Notes: a model not told the origin generated them from the sequence alone. Positions 27,059-37,743 are shown, numbered from the stretch's first letter. The stretch is 64,000 nt of DNA from JAJPJE01 sp963724985 (GCA_963724985.1 CAVRWV010000020.1:93077-157076), one strand, 5' to 3'. Program-made: numbers and translations.

Positions 27059-28447
27059 TCACGCCGCCTGCTGTGCCAATTCGTCTAGGTAGACAATCGC
27101 GGTCTCGATGCCACGATGGAACATCTCGATACTGTAGTGCTCATTCGCCGCATGCAGACCGTCGCTGTCGAGCCCGTATCCCATCATGACGACGGGAATC
27201 TTCATCATCTCGCTGATGTCGGCAACAATCGGGATACTTCCACCGCCCCGCGTAAAGACCGGCGTGTGACCCCACGCTTTCTCGTACGCGCGCGACGCCG
27301 CTTTCATCTCGGGTAGATCGAAAGGAATCAGCGCTGGTTTGCCCTTGGTAACCAGGCTGACATTCACCTTCACCGTTGGCGGCGCAATCGATTCAATGTG
27401 CTTCTTCAACAGCTTGTAGATCTTGTCCGGATCCTGATTGGCCACCAATCGAGAACTTAGTTTTGCGCCAGCCTTTGCCGGAATAATCGTCTTCGGTCCT
27501 GGGCCCGAATAACCGCTCCACAATCCGTTGATATCGAGCGTTGGGCGCGCGGACACGCGCTCGCGAATCGTATATTTTTTGTCTCCCCAAACCGCCGGCA
27601 CGCCCGTAGCTTCCTTGAACTGCTCCTCGCTCAGCGCAGTCTTGCCGATCATCTCGCGTTCATCCTTGGTGAGCGCCACCACGTCGTCATAGAAACCAGG
27701 AACGGCGATGGTATTATCCGGGTTATAGAGTTTCGAAAGAATTTCGACGAGTGCGAGAGCCGGATTGTGTGTTGCTCCTCCCCAGAAGCCGCTATGCAGA
27801 TCGTCTTTCGGCCCTTGAACTTCAAGTTGAATGTAGGTCATCCCGCGCAGACTATGCGTAACTGCTGGTTCCTGAATTTTTCGCATCGATGAATCGCTGA
27901 TCACGCACACGTCCGCCTTGAGCATATCCAGATTCTTCTTGATAAAAGGTGCGAGATTAGGCGATGAAACCTCTTCTTCGCCTTCAATCAGGAATTTCAC
28001 ATTCACCGGCGCGCCGCCGTTAGCCTCGAGATAGGATTCCAGCGCTTTAAGATGGATGAACATCTGTCCCTTATCGTCCGTCGCGCCTCGTGCATAGATC
28101 TTCCCGTCTTTCTCTACTGGCTCAAACGGAGGATTATCCCAGCCATCCTCCATTACGGCTGGCACCACATCGTAGTGGCCGTATACGAGGACCGTTGGCT
28201 TCCCGGGTCCCGCGCCCATCCACTCGCCGTAAACAACTGGGTGGCCGCCTGTAGGCATAACCCTGGCGCTCTTCACGCCTAGAGCATGCAACTGCGCAGC
28301 TAACCACTCCGCGGTTCGTTTCACGTCTTCAGCATGTGCCGGATCTCCGCTTAAACTCGGAATCCGCAACAATTCATGGAGTTCGTGTCGAAACCTTTCC
28401 GCATGGTCGCGCGAATATTTACGCGCTTTCTCGCTAAGCTGAGACAT
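27059..28447 (-). CDS. M20 family dipeptidase
   Basis: This is a 462-residue zinc peptidase. Metal ligands lie in VYGHYDVVP, ARGATDDKGQ (bridging Asp) and EGEEEVSSPN, with the distal His in AANEHYSIEMF. The lid/dimer domain is inserted at about residues 200-350. This set is typical of cytosolic non-specific dipeptidases and carnosinases. There is no signal peptide. AGGAGG lies 10 bases before the ATG. With leucyl aminopeptidase and asparaginase further on, it fits peptide and amino-acid salvage. Confidence 0.92.
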   Translation of the reverse strand: MSQLSEKARKYSRDHAERFRHELHELLRIPSLSGDPAHAEDVKRTAEWLAAQLHALGVKSARVMPTGGHPVVYGEWMGAGPGKPTVLVYGHYDVVPAVMEDGWDNPPFEPVEKDGKIYARGATDDKGQMFIHLKALESYLEANGGAPVNVKFLIEGEEEVSSPNLAPFIKKNLDMLKADVCVISDSSMRKIQEPAVTHSLRGMTYIQLEVQGPKDDLHSGFWGGATHNPALALVEILSKLYNPDNTIAVPGFYDDVVALTKDEREMIGKTALSEEQFKEATGVPAVWGDKKYTIRERVSARPTLDINGLWSGYSGPGPKTIIPAKAGAKLSSRLVANQDPDKIYKLLKKHIESIAPPTVKVNVSLVTKGKPALIPFDLPEMKAASRAYEKAWGHTPVFTRGGGSIPIVADISEMMKIPVVMMGYGLDSDGLHAANEHYSIEMFHRGIETAIVYLDELAQQAA

Positions 28448-28702
28448 ACGTTTGGGACCTCCTTTTCACGCCTGGGCAAGTAGATAGGATGGCGCAGTTA
28501 GAGGTTGCGCAGTTACTCCAGCCACATACGAAAAGCCGAGCTTCGCATTTACTGGCAGGGAGAAAGCTCTTCAACGGTCGTGAATTGTTTACGGCGGTTT
28601 AGCGGACGGGACTGCCTGTGCGTCTAGCAGCTCGATCTGAAGCCTCAGCGGGCGACGGTATCGGCCACCCGTAGAGGACGATGATGGGACACAGATTTGC
28701 GG

Positions 28703-29281
28703 CTACGAGGTCGAACTTGCCACTTGCAGGTTGTTCGTCACCGAGAAAATCCCGGGTACCGTATTCGCACGTATTCCAACCATATTCTTGTCGGCTTCGC
28801 TATCGACGACCCCTTCCAACGTGACGCGGCCATTCTTGACAATGATGCGAATCGGCTTGATGACCGGCAGATCGTATCTCCGCAGCGCGGGAAATCCGTA
28901 GATCGCTTGAAATAGCTGCGTTCGCAAACGGTTGTCTTGTGGCGATGGCGGCAGAACATCGATCTCGTTCTTTACCGTTTCGACGCCGTCGATTCCCTTC
29001 ACCGCCCGTTCCGCATCCTGCTTGATACTGGGTCGCGTTACGGATCCCAACAGCGTCACGTTATATCCATCTACTTTGAACTGCAGATTGTCGAATACAT
29101 TTACAAGAGGCAACATGATGAGTTCGTGCCGAACCTCTTTGATAATTCGATCTTGATTCCTTGATGGTGCCGCACTATTTGCTTGTGCCGTTGCCACTTG
29201 AGGAGAAAATAACAAGCTTGAGATCGCGAGTCCGACGAATACTGCCGCGCCGCGCAAGCACCACACCTTATTCACCTTCAT
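28703..29281 (-). CDS. periplasmic BON-domain protein
   Basis: This is a 192-residue exported protein with a signal peptide (GAAVFVGLAISSLLFSPQVATA). Two BON domains follow: YNVTLLGSVTRPSIKQDAERAV near residues 70-105, and GRVTLEGVVDSEADKNMVG near residues 145-185. BON proteins bind membranes or peptidoglycan and often protect the envelope under osmotic stress. It is monocistronic. The downstream gap to 28447 (255 bases) shows no gene. Confidence 0.85.
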   Translation of the reverse strand: MKVNKVWCLRGAAVFVGLAISSLLFSPQVATAQANSAAPSRNQDRIIKEVRHELIMLPLVNVFDNLQFKVDGYNVTLLGSVTRPSIKQDAERAVKGIDGVETVKNEIDVLPPSPQDNRLRTQLFQAIYGFPALRRYDLPVIKPIRIIVKNGRVTLEGVVDSEADKNMVGIRANTVPGIFSVTNNLQVASSTS

Positions 29282-29387
29282 CCTTGCCTCCAGAGATTGT
29301 GCACCCGCTGCACAGATCGGTCCCAGCTATTTTGGATGATTGTCACTGGATCAGGGTTGGTGTTCGTAGAATTTCGCTGCGGCTAAC

Positions 29388-30173
29388 TTATTGCTTTTTG
29401 GACTGCTGTACGTCGTCATTCCAGAGCCGGATACCGCCAGTCATCCCTTCAACGTTCTCAAAGATACGAACCCTGGAAGGTAGTTCGCCGATCAGCTTCT
29501 TGGCGTTGCCGCCGCCAATGTAAAGGATGTCGTAGTTGAAAATGGGCTCAATCTGCTCGATCACCTCTCGCACACGCTTGTTCCATTTCTTTCTGCCGAC
29601 CTTCTTGAGCTCGCTGTTCGATACGCGCTCCTCGTAAGTGCTACTCTTGCCGAATGGATGGTGTGCAAGCTCGAGATTCGGTACCAGGTGCCCATTCGAA
29701 TACAACGCCGAGCCCAGTCCCGTCCCCAGTGTGAATACCAGCTCAACGCCAACGCCTCGGATCACGCCGTAACCCTGCAAATCCACGTCATTCATCGCGC
29801 GCGCCGGCTTACCCGTGGCCTGCTTAATCGCCTTCTGCAGTTCGAAGCCGCGCCACTGTTCCGTGCCAAGATTAGGTGCCGTGTGCACGACTCCGTGAAC
29901 CACCACACCCGGAAAGCCAACCGACACGCGGTCATATTCTCCCTGATTACTTAACATCCGCTTTATTGTTTCCATCACCGCCTGGGGTTGTGCCGGCTGC
30001 GGAGTGAGCTCACGCGCACGCTCCGCGAGGGCCTTCCCTTTACCGTCCATCGGCAACATCTTGATACCGGTTCCACCGATGTCGATTGTCAGCGTTCGCG
30101 GGTCGACTGCCCGCACTTCGTGCACTTTGGCGGTGTTACCACTCTTGACTCGAAAGGGTCTTGCAGAGGCCAT
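29388..30173 (-). CDS. polyphosphate glucokinase-like ROK family kinase
   Basis: This is a 261-residue sugar kinase. The phosphate-1 motif is LTIDIGGTGIKMLPMDGKG, phosphate-2 is TLGTGLGSALYSNG, and LVPNLELAHHPFG follows. The Gly-Gly pair in YIGGGNAKKL closes the site. Polyphosphate glucokinases have this LVPNxEL pattern, so poly-P or ATP may phosphorylate glucose. The ROK zinc cysteines are absent, as in that subgroup. ATG 30173 is preferred over an upstream TTG at 30218. Confidence 0.82.
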   Translation of the reverse strand: MASARPFRVKSGNTAKVHEVRAVDPRTLTIDIGGTGIKMLPMDGKGKALAERARELTPQPAQPQAVMETIKRMLSNQGEYDRVSVGFPGVVVHGVVHTAPNLGTEQWRGFELQKAIKQATGKPARAMNDVDLQGYGVIRGVGVELVFTLGTGLGSALYSNGHLVPNLELAHHPFGKSSTYEERVSNSELKKVGRKKWNKRVREVIEQIEPIFNYDILYIGGGNAKKLIGELPSRVRIFENVEGMTGGIRLWNDDVQQSKKQ

Positions 30174-30275
30174 AGGGATGATCGACGCTAGACTCGTCGA
30201 CGCCTTTGTGATTCGCAAGCGCGAACGCCAGTTGTCTCGCGAGAGCTCGTCACTCCGCAGGATTACATTGCAGGA

Positions 30276-31907
30276 TTAAGCCGCTCTGCGGCTCCCCTTC
30301 TGAGAATCGCGTTCCTCTCCGAACCTAATTTCCTCTCGTTCTTGCGCCACACGAACTGCGCGCGCAGGGACAGCGATCGCCGTGCCCACTTCTGTTACCA
30401 GATCCATCACCCGAAGCAGCATCTCTTCGCGAATTGCCCGGAATTTAGTCAGCTCCCTGGTTAAGACATGGCACGAAATCTCAATATTCAAGCTGCTTTC
30501 GCCGAAGCCGATCAAGCGAACGCTGGAAATCCTCGGATCCATATCCACTTGCGGGTGCGCCTCCAGCACTGCATGTATCTTTGCCAGCAGCGAGCGTAGC
30601 TGGGCAGATGTGGTATCACATCGCACTCCGATTGTTTCCTCAAAAAGCCATTTGTCTCGCCGGCTAAGATTTTCCACGTTCATGCTTGCCAGTTCGCCAT
30701 TCGGAACAGAGAGTTCCGTTCGCTCGAGCGTTCGAATCCTCGTCGATCGCAGACTAATGTCCTCCACCGAGCCGATTCTGTCGTCAATACGGCACGTCTC
30801 CCCAACGCGAATTACTTCATCGCCCATGACCGATACTCCCCCGAATAGATTTTCGAGTGTCTTCTGGGCGGCGAAGGCAACAACAACGCCGCTGATACCA
30901 AGGCCCGCTACTACAGTCGTCATGTCGAAACCGAAGATTGAAAAGGTAACGAACACCGCAATCACCGCGACCAGGGCCTTGAATAGCCTCTGCCCAAGAA
31001 GCAGGATGGCTCCACTTCGATACCCTGAACCCGAACGCGCTTTCGTGCGTGCCCATTCACCCCACCGGTTTACCAATCGAAACACCAGCCATGTCCCGCC
31101 CGCCACTAGAACAATGCTGGCCGCACGGTGATAGTACATGCGAAAAAGAAGCGGCAGACCCAGGAAAGCCGTTCCAATCTGATGAAAAACAGTCGTCAGA
31201 ATGAGGATCGAAGGAGCGGCAATGGACTGGTGAATGTCCTGAACGATCGGGTGATGTCGCCAGCGCAACCATATGCGCTGACCGTCGCGCAAAAGGTACA
31301 CGATCAGCCAGGCGAGTCCCAGTGACAACGGTATGAGTAACAGGAAGGCAATCCACCGCCACAGCGGCGTACTGAATACTCTCTCAGTCACCAGGAAACT
31401 GGGAAGCCCCGAATCTATTTTGCTTACCTCAAGTTCAGTGAACAGCTCAGGAACGGCCGCGAGAGTTTGCGAAGAGAAAAGCCAGATTTCATCCGATCCG
31501 GTATCGGACACCCGTACCAGTTCAACATTGACATTGCTTCCCGGAAGTCGAAATTCACCAATACGTTCGCGATTGCGCGGAATCCCAGCCTCGCTAGATC
31601 CTTCGCGATGATCGCTAACCGGGCCGACTCGTCCTACGAAGGCATGATCCACCAGCGCGTGAAGTTGGCGCGCGATCGATTCGCCTTCTTCCGCACGCTC
31701 ATCGTTTGAAAGCTGGAGGTAGTCCGCCGCCTGTTTATAGTCTCCGCTTTTAGCTGCATGCAGGAATCCGAGAACCGTTCCTCGCGGCGTGCTTCTTCCC
31801 AGTGGATCGCTAGGCTCTTCCGCACTCGCTTTATCCGTGGTGTCCGCCTGTTGCACGACAGGTTGACTCTGCACTACCACGGAAAAGGCAAGCAGGATGA
31901 CGGGCAC
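30276..31907 (-). CDS. mechanosensitive ion channel, MscS family
   Basis: This is a protein of about 543 residues. A secretion signal precedes an extracytoplasmic domain (residues about 25-160) and then four hydrophobic segments (for example WIAFLLLIPLSLGLAWLIVYL). The MscS pore helix block is MTTVVAGLGISGVVVAFAAQKTLENLFGG, shown here only by its ends: it starts MTTVVAGLG and ends KTLENLFGG. The beta domain has VGETCRIDDRIGSVEDISLR. The start is doubtful. GTG 31907 leaves no basic residues, while the in-frame codons upstream would encode KRFLRWC but lack a start codon. An N-terminal indel is possible. Confidence 0.85.
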   Translation of the reverse strand: MPVILLAFSVVVQSQPVVQQADTTDKASAEEPSDPLGRSTPRGTVLGFLHAAKSGDYKQAADYLQLSNDERAEEGESIARQLHALVDHAFVGRVGPVSDHREGSSEAGIPRNRERIGEFRLPGSNVNVELVRVSDTGSDEIWLFSSQTLAAVPELFTELEVSKIDSGLPSFLVTERVFSTPLWRWIAFLLLIPLSLGLAWLIVYLLRDGQRIWLRWRHHPIVQDIHQSIAAPSILILTTVFHQIGTAFLGLPLLFRMYYHRAASIVLVAGGTWLVFRLVNRWGEWARTKARSGSGYRSGAILLLGQRLFKALVAVIAVFVTFSIFGFDMTTVVAGLGISGVVVAFAAQKTLENLFGGVSVMGDEVIRVGETCRIDDRIGSVEDISLRSTRIRTLERTELSVPNGELASMNVENLSRRDKWLFEETIGVRCDTTSAQLRSLLAKIHAVLEAHPQVDMDPRISSVRLIGFGESSLNIEISCHVLTRELTKFRAIREEMLLRVMDLVTEVGTAIAVPARAVRVAQEREEIRFGEERDSQKGSRRAA

Positions 31908-31965
31908 GCACCAGCGTAGAAACCTCTTCGTTCGAACCGTGACATACCTCCCTGGTTCTGATCTC

Positions 31966-31983
31966 GGTCACATCGCTGTGACC
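31966..31983. repeat. short perfect palindrome
   Basis: GGTCACA TCGC TGTGACC lies in the 87-base gap between the aspartase stop and the MscS start. There is no U tract on either side, so it is more likely an operator or processing hairpin than a terminator. Confidence 0.4.
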
Positions 31984-31994
31984 ACTTCTTACGC

Positions 31995-33494
31995 TTAAGC
32001 AGCTGCCTTTGGACTGACCGGTTGGACCGCCGCATCCTCACCCGCCGTCGACGTCAAGCGCTCCGGAGATAACATCCGCGTGACCTGTTCCCGCGTAAGC
32101 AAGCCGGCCTTCACCACCAGGTCAGCAATGTTTGCGTTGGTGGCCAAGGCCTCTTTTGCCAGCTCTGAGGCCGGTCCATATCCAATGTGCGGAATCAGCG
32201 CGGTGATCACGCCGACAAACGAGCCGACCTGGTTGGCAAGGCGCTCCTTGTTAGCAGTGATGCCGACAACACAATTCTCGCGAAGCGTTGCCACCGCGGC
32301 CGTCATCCACTTCAGATTCTCAAACAACACATGCGCCATCACCGGTTCGAAGGCGTTCAACTGGAGTTGCCCAGCTTCAGCAGCCATGGTGAGCGTTACA
32401 TCGCCGCCAGCCACCACAAACGCCACCTCGTTCACCACCTCGGGAATCACTGGGTTGACCTTGCCCGGCATGATGCTCGAGCCGGCTTGCCTTGCTGGTA
32501 GATTGATTTCGAAGAGCCCGGCTTGCGGGCCAGAGCTCAGCAGTCGTAGGTCGTTGCAGATTTTCGACAACATCACCGCGCAGCGTTTGAGCACGCCGGA
32601 CAACTCCATGAACACACCGACATCAGTCGTCGCTTCGATCAGATTCTTTGAAGTTACGATGTTGTAGCCCGTAATAGCAGCCAGATGTTTTCGCGCCGCT
32701 TCAGCGTATCGCGCGTCTGCCGCGATTCCTGTTCCAATAGCCGTCGCACCCAGATTGATCTCCCACAGCCTCTCCACAATCGTCTTGAAGCTCTCTCGGT
32801 TCTCTCCGAGCGCGACCGCAAAGCCCTCGAACTCTTGCTCAAGAGTCATCGGGACGGCATCCTGAAGCTGTGTTCGACCAACTTTTACGATGCCCGTGAA
32901 TTCCCGAGCCTTCTTGTGAAACGCATCCTCCAGTAACGCGAGTTCTGCCAGCAGTCTCTCCGTTGAAAGACATAGACCAATCTTGAAGGCAGTCGGATAG
33001 GTATCATTCGTGCTCTGGCTGCGATTTACGTGATCATTGGGATCGAGATGTTCGTAGTTGCCCTTCGGATAGCCACCCAGTTCCAATCCGCGATTCGCGA
33101 TCACCTCGTTCGCGTTCATGTTGGTAGACGTGCCCGCGCCTCCCTGCATGATGTCTACGATGAACTGATCGTGAAGCCTGCCATCCTTGATCTCTTCGCA
33201 TGCGCGGTCGATCAGATCGGCTTTCGTACGATCGAGCACACCAATCTCAGCGTTCGCGCGCGCAGCGGCTTGCTTTACACAGGCGTAGCCAAATATCAGA
33301 TCCGGATACGATGCAATCGACCGCCCACTGATCGCGAAGTTGTCCAGTGCGCGGCTGACATTTAGACCCCAGTAGGCGTCAGCAGGGATCTGCTTCGTCC
33401 CGAGGCTGTCCGTCTCCGACCGCGTTGCTCCCGCGTCACCAGCAAACGTGTGAGTGCTCTTGTGAAACGCCGCGTCCGCACGCTGGTCAGCCAT
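31995..33494 (-). CDS. aspA: aspartate ammonia-lyase
   Basis: This 499-residue enzyme of the fumarase/aspartase superfamily deaminates aspartate to fumarate. The signature loop is GSSIMPGKVNPVIPE. The active-site regions GGAGTSTNMNANEV, SQSTNDTYPTAFK and VGRTQLQDAVPMTLEQEF are present. A closely related class II fumarase is the alternative. RTQLQDAVP and the asparaginase gene directly upstream (17 bases) favour aspartase. Together they convert Asn to Asp to fumarate and release two ammonia. Both ends carry short extensions beyond the core. Confidence 0.9.
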   Translation of the reverse strand: MADQRADAAFHKSTHTFAGDAGATRSETDSLGTKQIPADAYWGLNVSRALDNFAISGRSIASYPDLIFGYACVKQAAARANAEIGVLDRTKADLIDRACEEIKDGRLHDQFIVDIMQGGAGTSTNMNANEVIANRGLELGGYPKGNYEHLDPNDHVNRSQSTNDTYPTAFKIGLCLSTERLLAELALLEDAFHKKAREFTGIVKVGRTQLQDAVPMTLEQEFEGFAVALGENRESFKTIVERLWEINLGATAIGTGIAADARYAEAARKHLAAITGYNIVTSKNLIEATTDVGVFMELSGVLKRCAVMLSKICNDLRLLSSGPQAGLFEINLPARQAGSSIMPGKVNPVIPEVVNEVAFVVAGGDVTLTMAAEAGQLQLNAFEPVMAHVLFENLKWMTAAVATLRENCVVGITANKERLANQVGSFVGVITALIPHIGYGPASELAKEALATNANIADLVVKAGLLTREQVTRMLSPERLTSTAGEDAAVQPVSPKAAA

Positions 33495-33511
33495 GTTTCC
33501 TCACTTTAGTT

Positions 33512-34498
33512 TCAGTACCGGTAAAACGCCTGCTGCACAGCAGCACTGTCCATTCCTTTGGCAAGGCACAGTTGTAGCAGCACGCGACTCTTTTGTGGAT
33601 TCAGCTGATCGGCTGCCACCAAGCCGAGTGCGTCATCGTCCATCTCGATGTTTCGGCCAACATCGCCGCTGACCACTCGTGTGCTGCGCACCACGATCAC
33701 GCCCGCTTCGACTGCTTCTGCCAGGGCGGCTGCTGTATCGGTGGACACGTTTCCGTTTCCCATCCCTGCCATCACAATTCCTCTAGCGCCGAGCGAAACG
33801 CTGGCGCGTACCAGATCCGGCGGCATATTGGAGTAGGCATACAGGATGTCTACCCGAGGCAGTTGCTCGCGGCCGTCCGCGGAGAATTCGGACTCAACCG
33901 TGTGCACATGCGTCGGATAGCGGAAATAGCGTATACGCCCATAGCTCGCCGTGCCTAACAATCCCGGTCCCGGCGAAATGAACGTCTGCACATCTGTCGT
34001 GTTCGACTTCGTCACATCGCGTGCGCTGTGCAAGTCGTCGTTGATTGCCACAATCGCGCCGCGGCCTCGGGCATCCGAGTCGGCGGCAACGCTCACCGCA
34101 TTGAACAAGTTCAGTGGGCCATCTGCGCTCAAGGCAGTTGACGGACGCATCGAACCCGTGAGCACGATCGGGCGGTTGCTCTTCACTACGAGATGGAGAA
34201 AGTACCCAGTCTCTTCAGCCGTGTCCGTGCCGTGCGTAATCACAATTCCGTCGGCTTGATCGGCAGCGAACAGTGCGTTCACCCTTGCGGCAAGCTTCAG
34301 CCACAGACAATCGTTCATGTCTTGACTGCCTACCTGCGCGAATTGCTCTCCTCTAAGGTCAGCAAGCTTCCGCAGGCCGGGAACTGCATCGACAAGCTTT
34401 TCCACTCCGACTTCACCGGAACGATATCCTGCCTCCGTCTCCGATCCGGCTTGTCCGGCGATGGTGCCCCCTGTGGCCAGAATATAAACTCTCGACAT
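33512..34498 (-). CDS. L-asparaginase
   Basis: This 328-residue amidohydrolase has both catalytic threonine motifs: ILATGGTIAGQ at the N-terminus and IVITHGTDTAEE at about residue 85. SMRPSTALSADGPLNL completes the site. It looks type II-like by sequence but has no signal peptide, so it should be cytoplasmic. It lies 17 bases before the aspartase gene, and the pair reads as an asparagine catabolic operon. Confidence 0.92.
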   Translation of the reverse strand: MSRVYILATGGTIAGQAGSETEAGYRSGEVGVEKLVDAVPGLRKLADLRGEQFAQVGSQDMNDCLWLKLAARVNALFAADQADGIVITHGTDTAEETGYFLHLVVKSNRPIVLTGSMRPSTALSADGPLNLFNAVSVAADSDARGRGAIVAINDDLHSARDVTKSNTTDVQTFISPGPGLLGTASYGRIRYFRYPTHVHTVESEFSADGREQLPRVDILYAYSNMPPDLVRASVSLGARGIVMAGMGNGNVSTDTAAALAEAVEAGVIVVRSTRVVSGDVGRNIEMDDDALGLVAADQLNPQKSRVLLQLCLAKGMDSAAVQQAFYRY

Positions 34499-34558
34499 CG
34501 CCGACCTCCGACGCAGGCTCGTGCGCTTCCCATAACCGTCGCGGACACAACCGCAAAA

Positions 34559-36109
34559 TCAGGCAGCCGTGCTAACCGGCGCTCTTTCACGCCCCGTGCC
34601 CCTCGCCCTGCCTTCGGCTCGTGCGATCAGAAACTCGGTGAGCAGCGGTACTGGTCGCCCGGTTGCCCCCTTCGCATCGCCCGACACCGCATTCGTACCT
34701 GCGATATCGAAGTGCGCCCACTTGAAGCCGTTGGCAAATCGCTTCAAGAAACACGCCGCGGTGATGCTCCCCGCGGGGCGTCCGCCCAGATTGCTCATGT
34801 CGGCGAAATTGCTTTTCAGCAGATCCTGGTACTCATCAAACATCGGCAAACGCCACGCGCGATCCCCCGTATCGTTACCGGACTCCAGCAATTGCTCGGC
34901 TAGTTCGTCATCGTTCGCGAACAATCCGCTCGTGAGATTGCCCAACGCAATCACACACGCTCCAGTCAGTGTCGCCACGTCGATCACATAGTCGGGATCA
35001 AAGCGCTCGGCATAAGTCAGCGCGTCCGCAAGCGCCAATCGCCCTTCCGCATCAGTATTCAGGATTTCGATAGTTTGGCCGGACATCGAGGTCACAACAT
35101 CGCCCGGGCGAGTAGCATTGCCTCCAGGCATGTTTTCGACTGCCGGGATAAGAGCCACAACATTGATGGGGAGTTTCAAGCGCGCCACCGTCTTCATGGC
35201 GCCAAACACGCTTGCTGCGCCGCACATGTCGAATTTCATCTCATCCATGTTGGCGCCCGGCTTTAGCGAGATGCCGCCGGTGTCAAACGTCACGCCTTTA
35301 CCGATCAGCACAATCGGTTTCGACTTCCCTCTCCCGTGATATTGCATCACCACGAATTTGCATGGCTGTGCGGACGCCTGTCCCACTGAGAGTGCGGCCC
35401 CCATGCCCAACTTCTTCATGTCTTCGCGCTCGAGAATTTCCACGTCGAGGTTGAACTCTTTCCCCAGCGCCCTGGCGGTATCCGCCAGATAGGCTGGGTT
35501 ACAGACGTTACCCGGCAGATTTCCCAAATCCTTGGCGAGCGCAATTCCTTCGGCAACTGCCTGGCCTTGTCGCACTGCATTTTTCAATTCATCGGTTACC
35601 TTGTCGCCGACCAGCAGAGTGATCTTGCGCGCCCCTCGCTCTTTCTTTGCGGTTTTCCCCGGAGCGTCGAAGCGATAAGCTCCATCCGCAAGAATCCGGC
35701 TCGCCGTCTGCGCGCGCCACACTAGCACACGGCCCGGCACATCAACCGACAGCGTGACGGCTGCATCTCTCGCTGGGCCGCTTGCGACGACCTTCGCAAT
35801 CGCGATCAGTGCATCGCGAAAGGCTTTCTCGTCAAACTTGTCGCGTGTTCCCAAGCTCACGAGCAAGATTCGTTCTGCTTCCACTCCAGGTAGATCATGT
35901 AACAACAAGCTCGAGCCGGGCTTCTCTTCAAGATCGCCACGCTTGATCACCGCCGAAAGCTTTCCCTTCGACGCTTCATCGATCTTTTGTGAGGAGCGTA
36001 GAAGTGTGCCGTCAGAAAATGCGCCGACGGCCAGAACTCCTGTTTTGAACTTCTCCGGGGATGCGCTCTCTATGTTGATTTCGATCGGGCTATTCTTCGT
36101 TTGTGCCAT
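34559..36109 (-). CDS. pepA: leucyl aminopeptidase (M17)
   Basis: This is a 516-residue cytosolic hexameric metallopeptidase. The signature NTDAEGRLALADAL holds metal ligands. VLIGKGVTFDTGGISLKP carries the first Lys and Asp, and DMCGAASVFG the bicarbonate-binding neighbourhood. The N-terminal macro-like domain spans about residues 1-170. It frees N-terminal residues from peptides. It is codirectional with asparaginase after 60 bases and may share its transcript. Confidence 0.95.
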   Translation of the reverse strand: MAQTKNSPIEINIESASPEKFKTGVLAVGAFSDGTLLRSSQKIDEASKGKLSAVIKRGDLEEKPGSSLLLHDLPGVEAERILLVSLGTRDKFDEKAFRDALIAIAKVVASGPARDAAVTLSVDVPGRVLVWRAQTASRILADGAYRFDAPGKTAKKERGARKITLLVGDKVTDELKNAVRQGQAVAEGIALAKDLGNLPGNVCNPAYLADTARALGKEFNLDVEILEREDMKKLGMGAALSVGQASAQPCKFVVMQYHGRGKSKPIVLIGKGVTFDTGGISLKPGANMDEMKFDMCGAASVFGAMKTVARLKLPINVVALIPAVENMPGGNATRPGDVVTSMSGQTIEILNTDAEGRLALADALTYAERFDPDYVIDVATLTGACVIALGNLTSGLFANDDELAEQLLESGNDTGDRAWRLPMFDEYQDLLKSNFADMSNLGGRPAGSITAACFLKRFANGFKWAHFDIAGTNAVSGDAKGATGRPVPLLTEFLIARAEGRARGTGRERAPVSTAA

Positions 36110-36182
36110 ACCTCTACTCCTGAATGAGCCGGCTCTTCGCCCTCGCTAAAGAATCGTTGCTTTTCGTTACCTGCGACGTTTG

Positions 36183-37743
36183 TCAGAAACCCCACGGAAG
36201 TCCCACGATCTGCCATGCAATTAGCAGGATCATCCAAACCACCTGGACGATGATGACGTAGGGCAACATCATGGCAACGACAGTGCCCACTCCCGCGCCT
36301 TTTTGGTATTTTGCGGCGAATCCGACGATCAATGGGAAATACGCCATCATCGGCGTAATGGCATTCGTGGGCGAATCGCCTACTCGGTATGCAGCCAACA
36401 CCGCGCCTGGGTGAACACCCAGCCTCATCAGCAGCGGCACAAACACTGGGGCAAAAATCGCCCACTTGGGAATGATGCCTGTGATGAACAGATTGAGGAC
36501 CGTGACAACCAACACAAACCCGATCAGAAGCGGTATGGGGCCGAGACCCAGAGTTTCCAGCCAATCACCCACTTTTACAGCTGAGATCGTTGCCAAGTTG
36601 GTGTACGTGAACAGGGCAATAAACTGGCTGATAAAGAAAAGCAGGAATATCAGCCCACCCAATCCGATTACTGCTTTCTCCATTGCTCTGATGACATCTG
36701 CGCTCCCCTTCATCGTTTTCGCACCGAAACCGAAGGCAGCCCCGGCCACCAAAAACACGAGCGCGATGAAAACGATCAGTCCGTTCATAAACGGAGAGTC
36801 TCCGATCAGACCGCCGGTTTCCGGATTGCGCAGCGGTGCCCCACGTGGAATCGTGAGCAGAGCAAAGACGGCGAGAATCGCAATTAGGCCCCAGGTCGCA
36901 TACTTCAGCCCGCGCGACTCGTTCTCAGGAACAGCCTCGCCCTCTTCGGCCTGGACGTCTTTTGGTGGCCTGTACGGGCCCATCCGAGGCTCTATCAGTT
37001 TGTCGGTTATCAACCCGCAGACAATCGTAAGCATTAGCACCGAGGCGACAGAGAACCAGAAATTTGCCGTTAGCGTGACGGAAAGATTGGGGTTCATAAG
37101 ATGGATGGCGTCGTTCGTAATTCCTGTGAGGATTCCATCCAGAGGTTTGATCAATATATTTACGCTGAATACCGCGGAGACTCCGGCGAAAGATGCAGCT
37201 AATCCAACCAGTGGATTGCGGCCTACACTGAGGAAGGCCGCGGCAGCAAGTGGAATCAAGACAAGGTACCCGGCGTCTGCAGCGATGCTCGACACAATTC
37301 CCACGAACACGAGGATGTATGTCAACGCTGCTGGCGGAGCTACCTCAACGAGTTTGCGGATCAATGCCTTGATCAAGCCTGAAGTCTCAGCCACACCCAC
37401 ACCCAGCATCGCCACAATGATTACACCCACCGCGTTGAAGCTCATGAAGTTCCTGACTACCTCCGCATACAGAAATCGAATTCCGTCGGCGGTCAGCAAG
37501 CTTTGGGCCTTGGTGGTTATCTGTTCGGTCTGGTGAGTATCTGGGTTAATCGTTTCGTAGGTCGCGCTGAATCCCAACAAGTACAAGATGTGGGACAAAA
37601 CAATTACCGCTGCTATCAGCAAGACGAAGATCACGGCCGGATGCGGGACTTTGTTTCCCACTCGTTCGACGGTGTCCAGAGATCTTTTCGAGTCCCGTCT
37701 TTTTGGGCGGTGCGATTGGTTGTACTCTTGCCCTCTCGGCCAT
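36183..37743 (-). CDS. abgT: AbgT family transporter (one-base frameshift near the start)
   Basis: This is a membrane carrier of about 519 residues with 11-13 helices. AbgT proteins import p-aminobenzoyl-glutamate, and some export sulfonamides. Family marks are DTVERVGNKVPHPAVIF at the start, VGIVSSIAADAGYLVLIPL, and FITGIIPKWAIFAPVFVPLL. The ATG at 37743 has GGAGG five bases upstream and gives MAERARVQPIAPPK. That frame then needs one base skipped, most likely in the five-A run at 37700-37704, to reach SLDTVERVG. As sequenced, the main frame instead runs on from the DUF1269 gene. The length (3n+1) agrees with one extra base. Confidence 0.85.

Noticed and set aside
36466..37536. 356-codon plus-strand open frame
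   Set aside because: It is the antisense shadow of the AbgT transporter.
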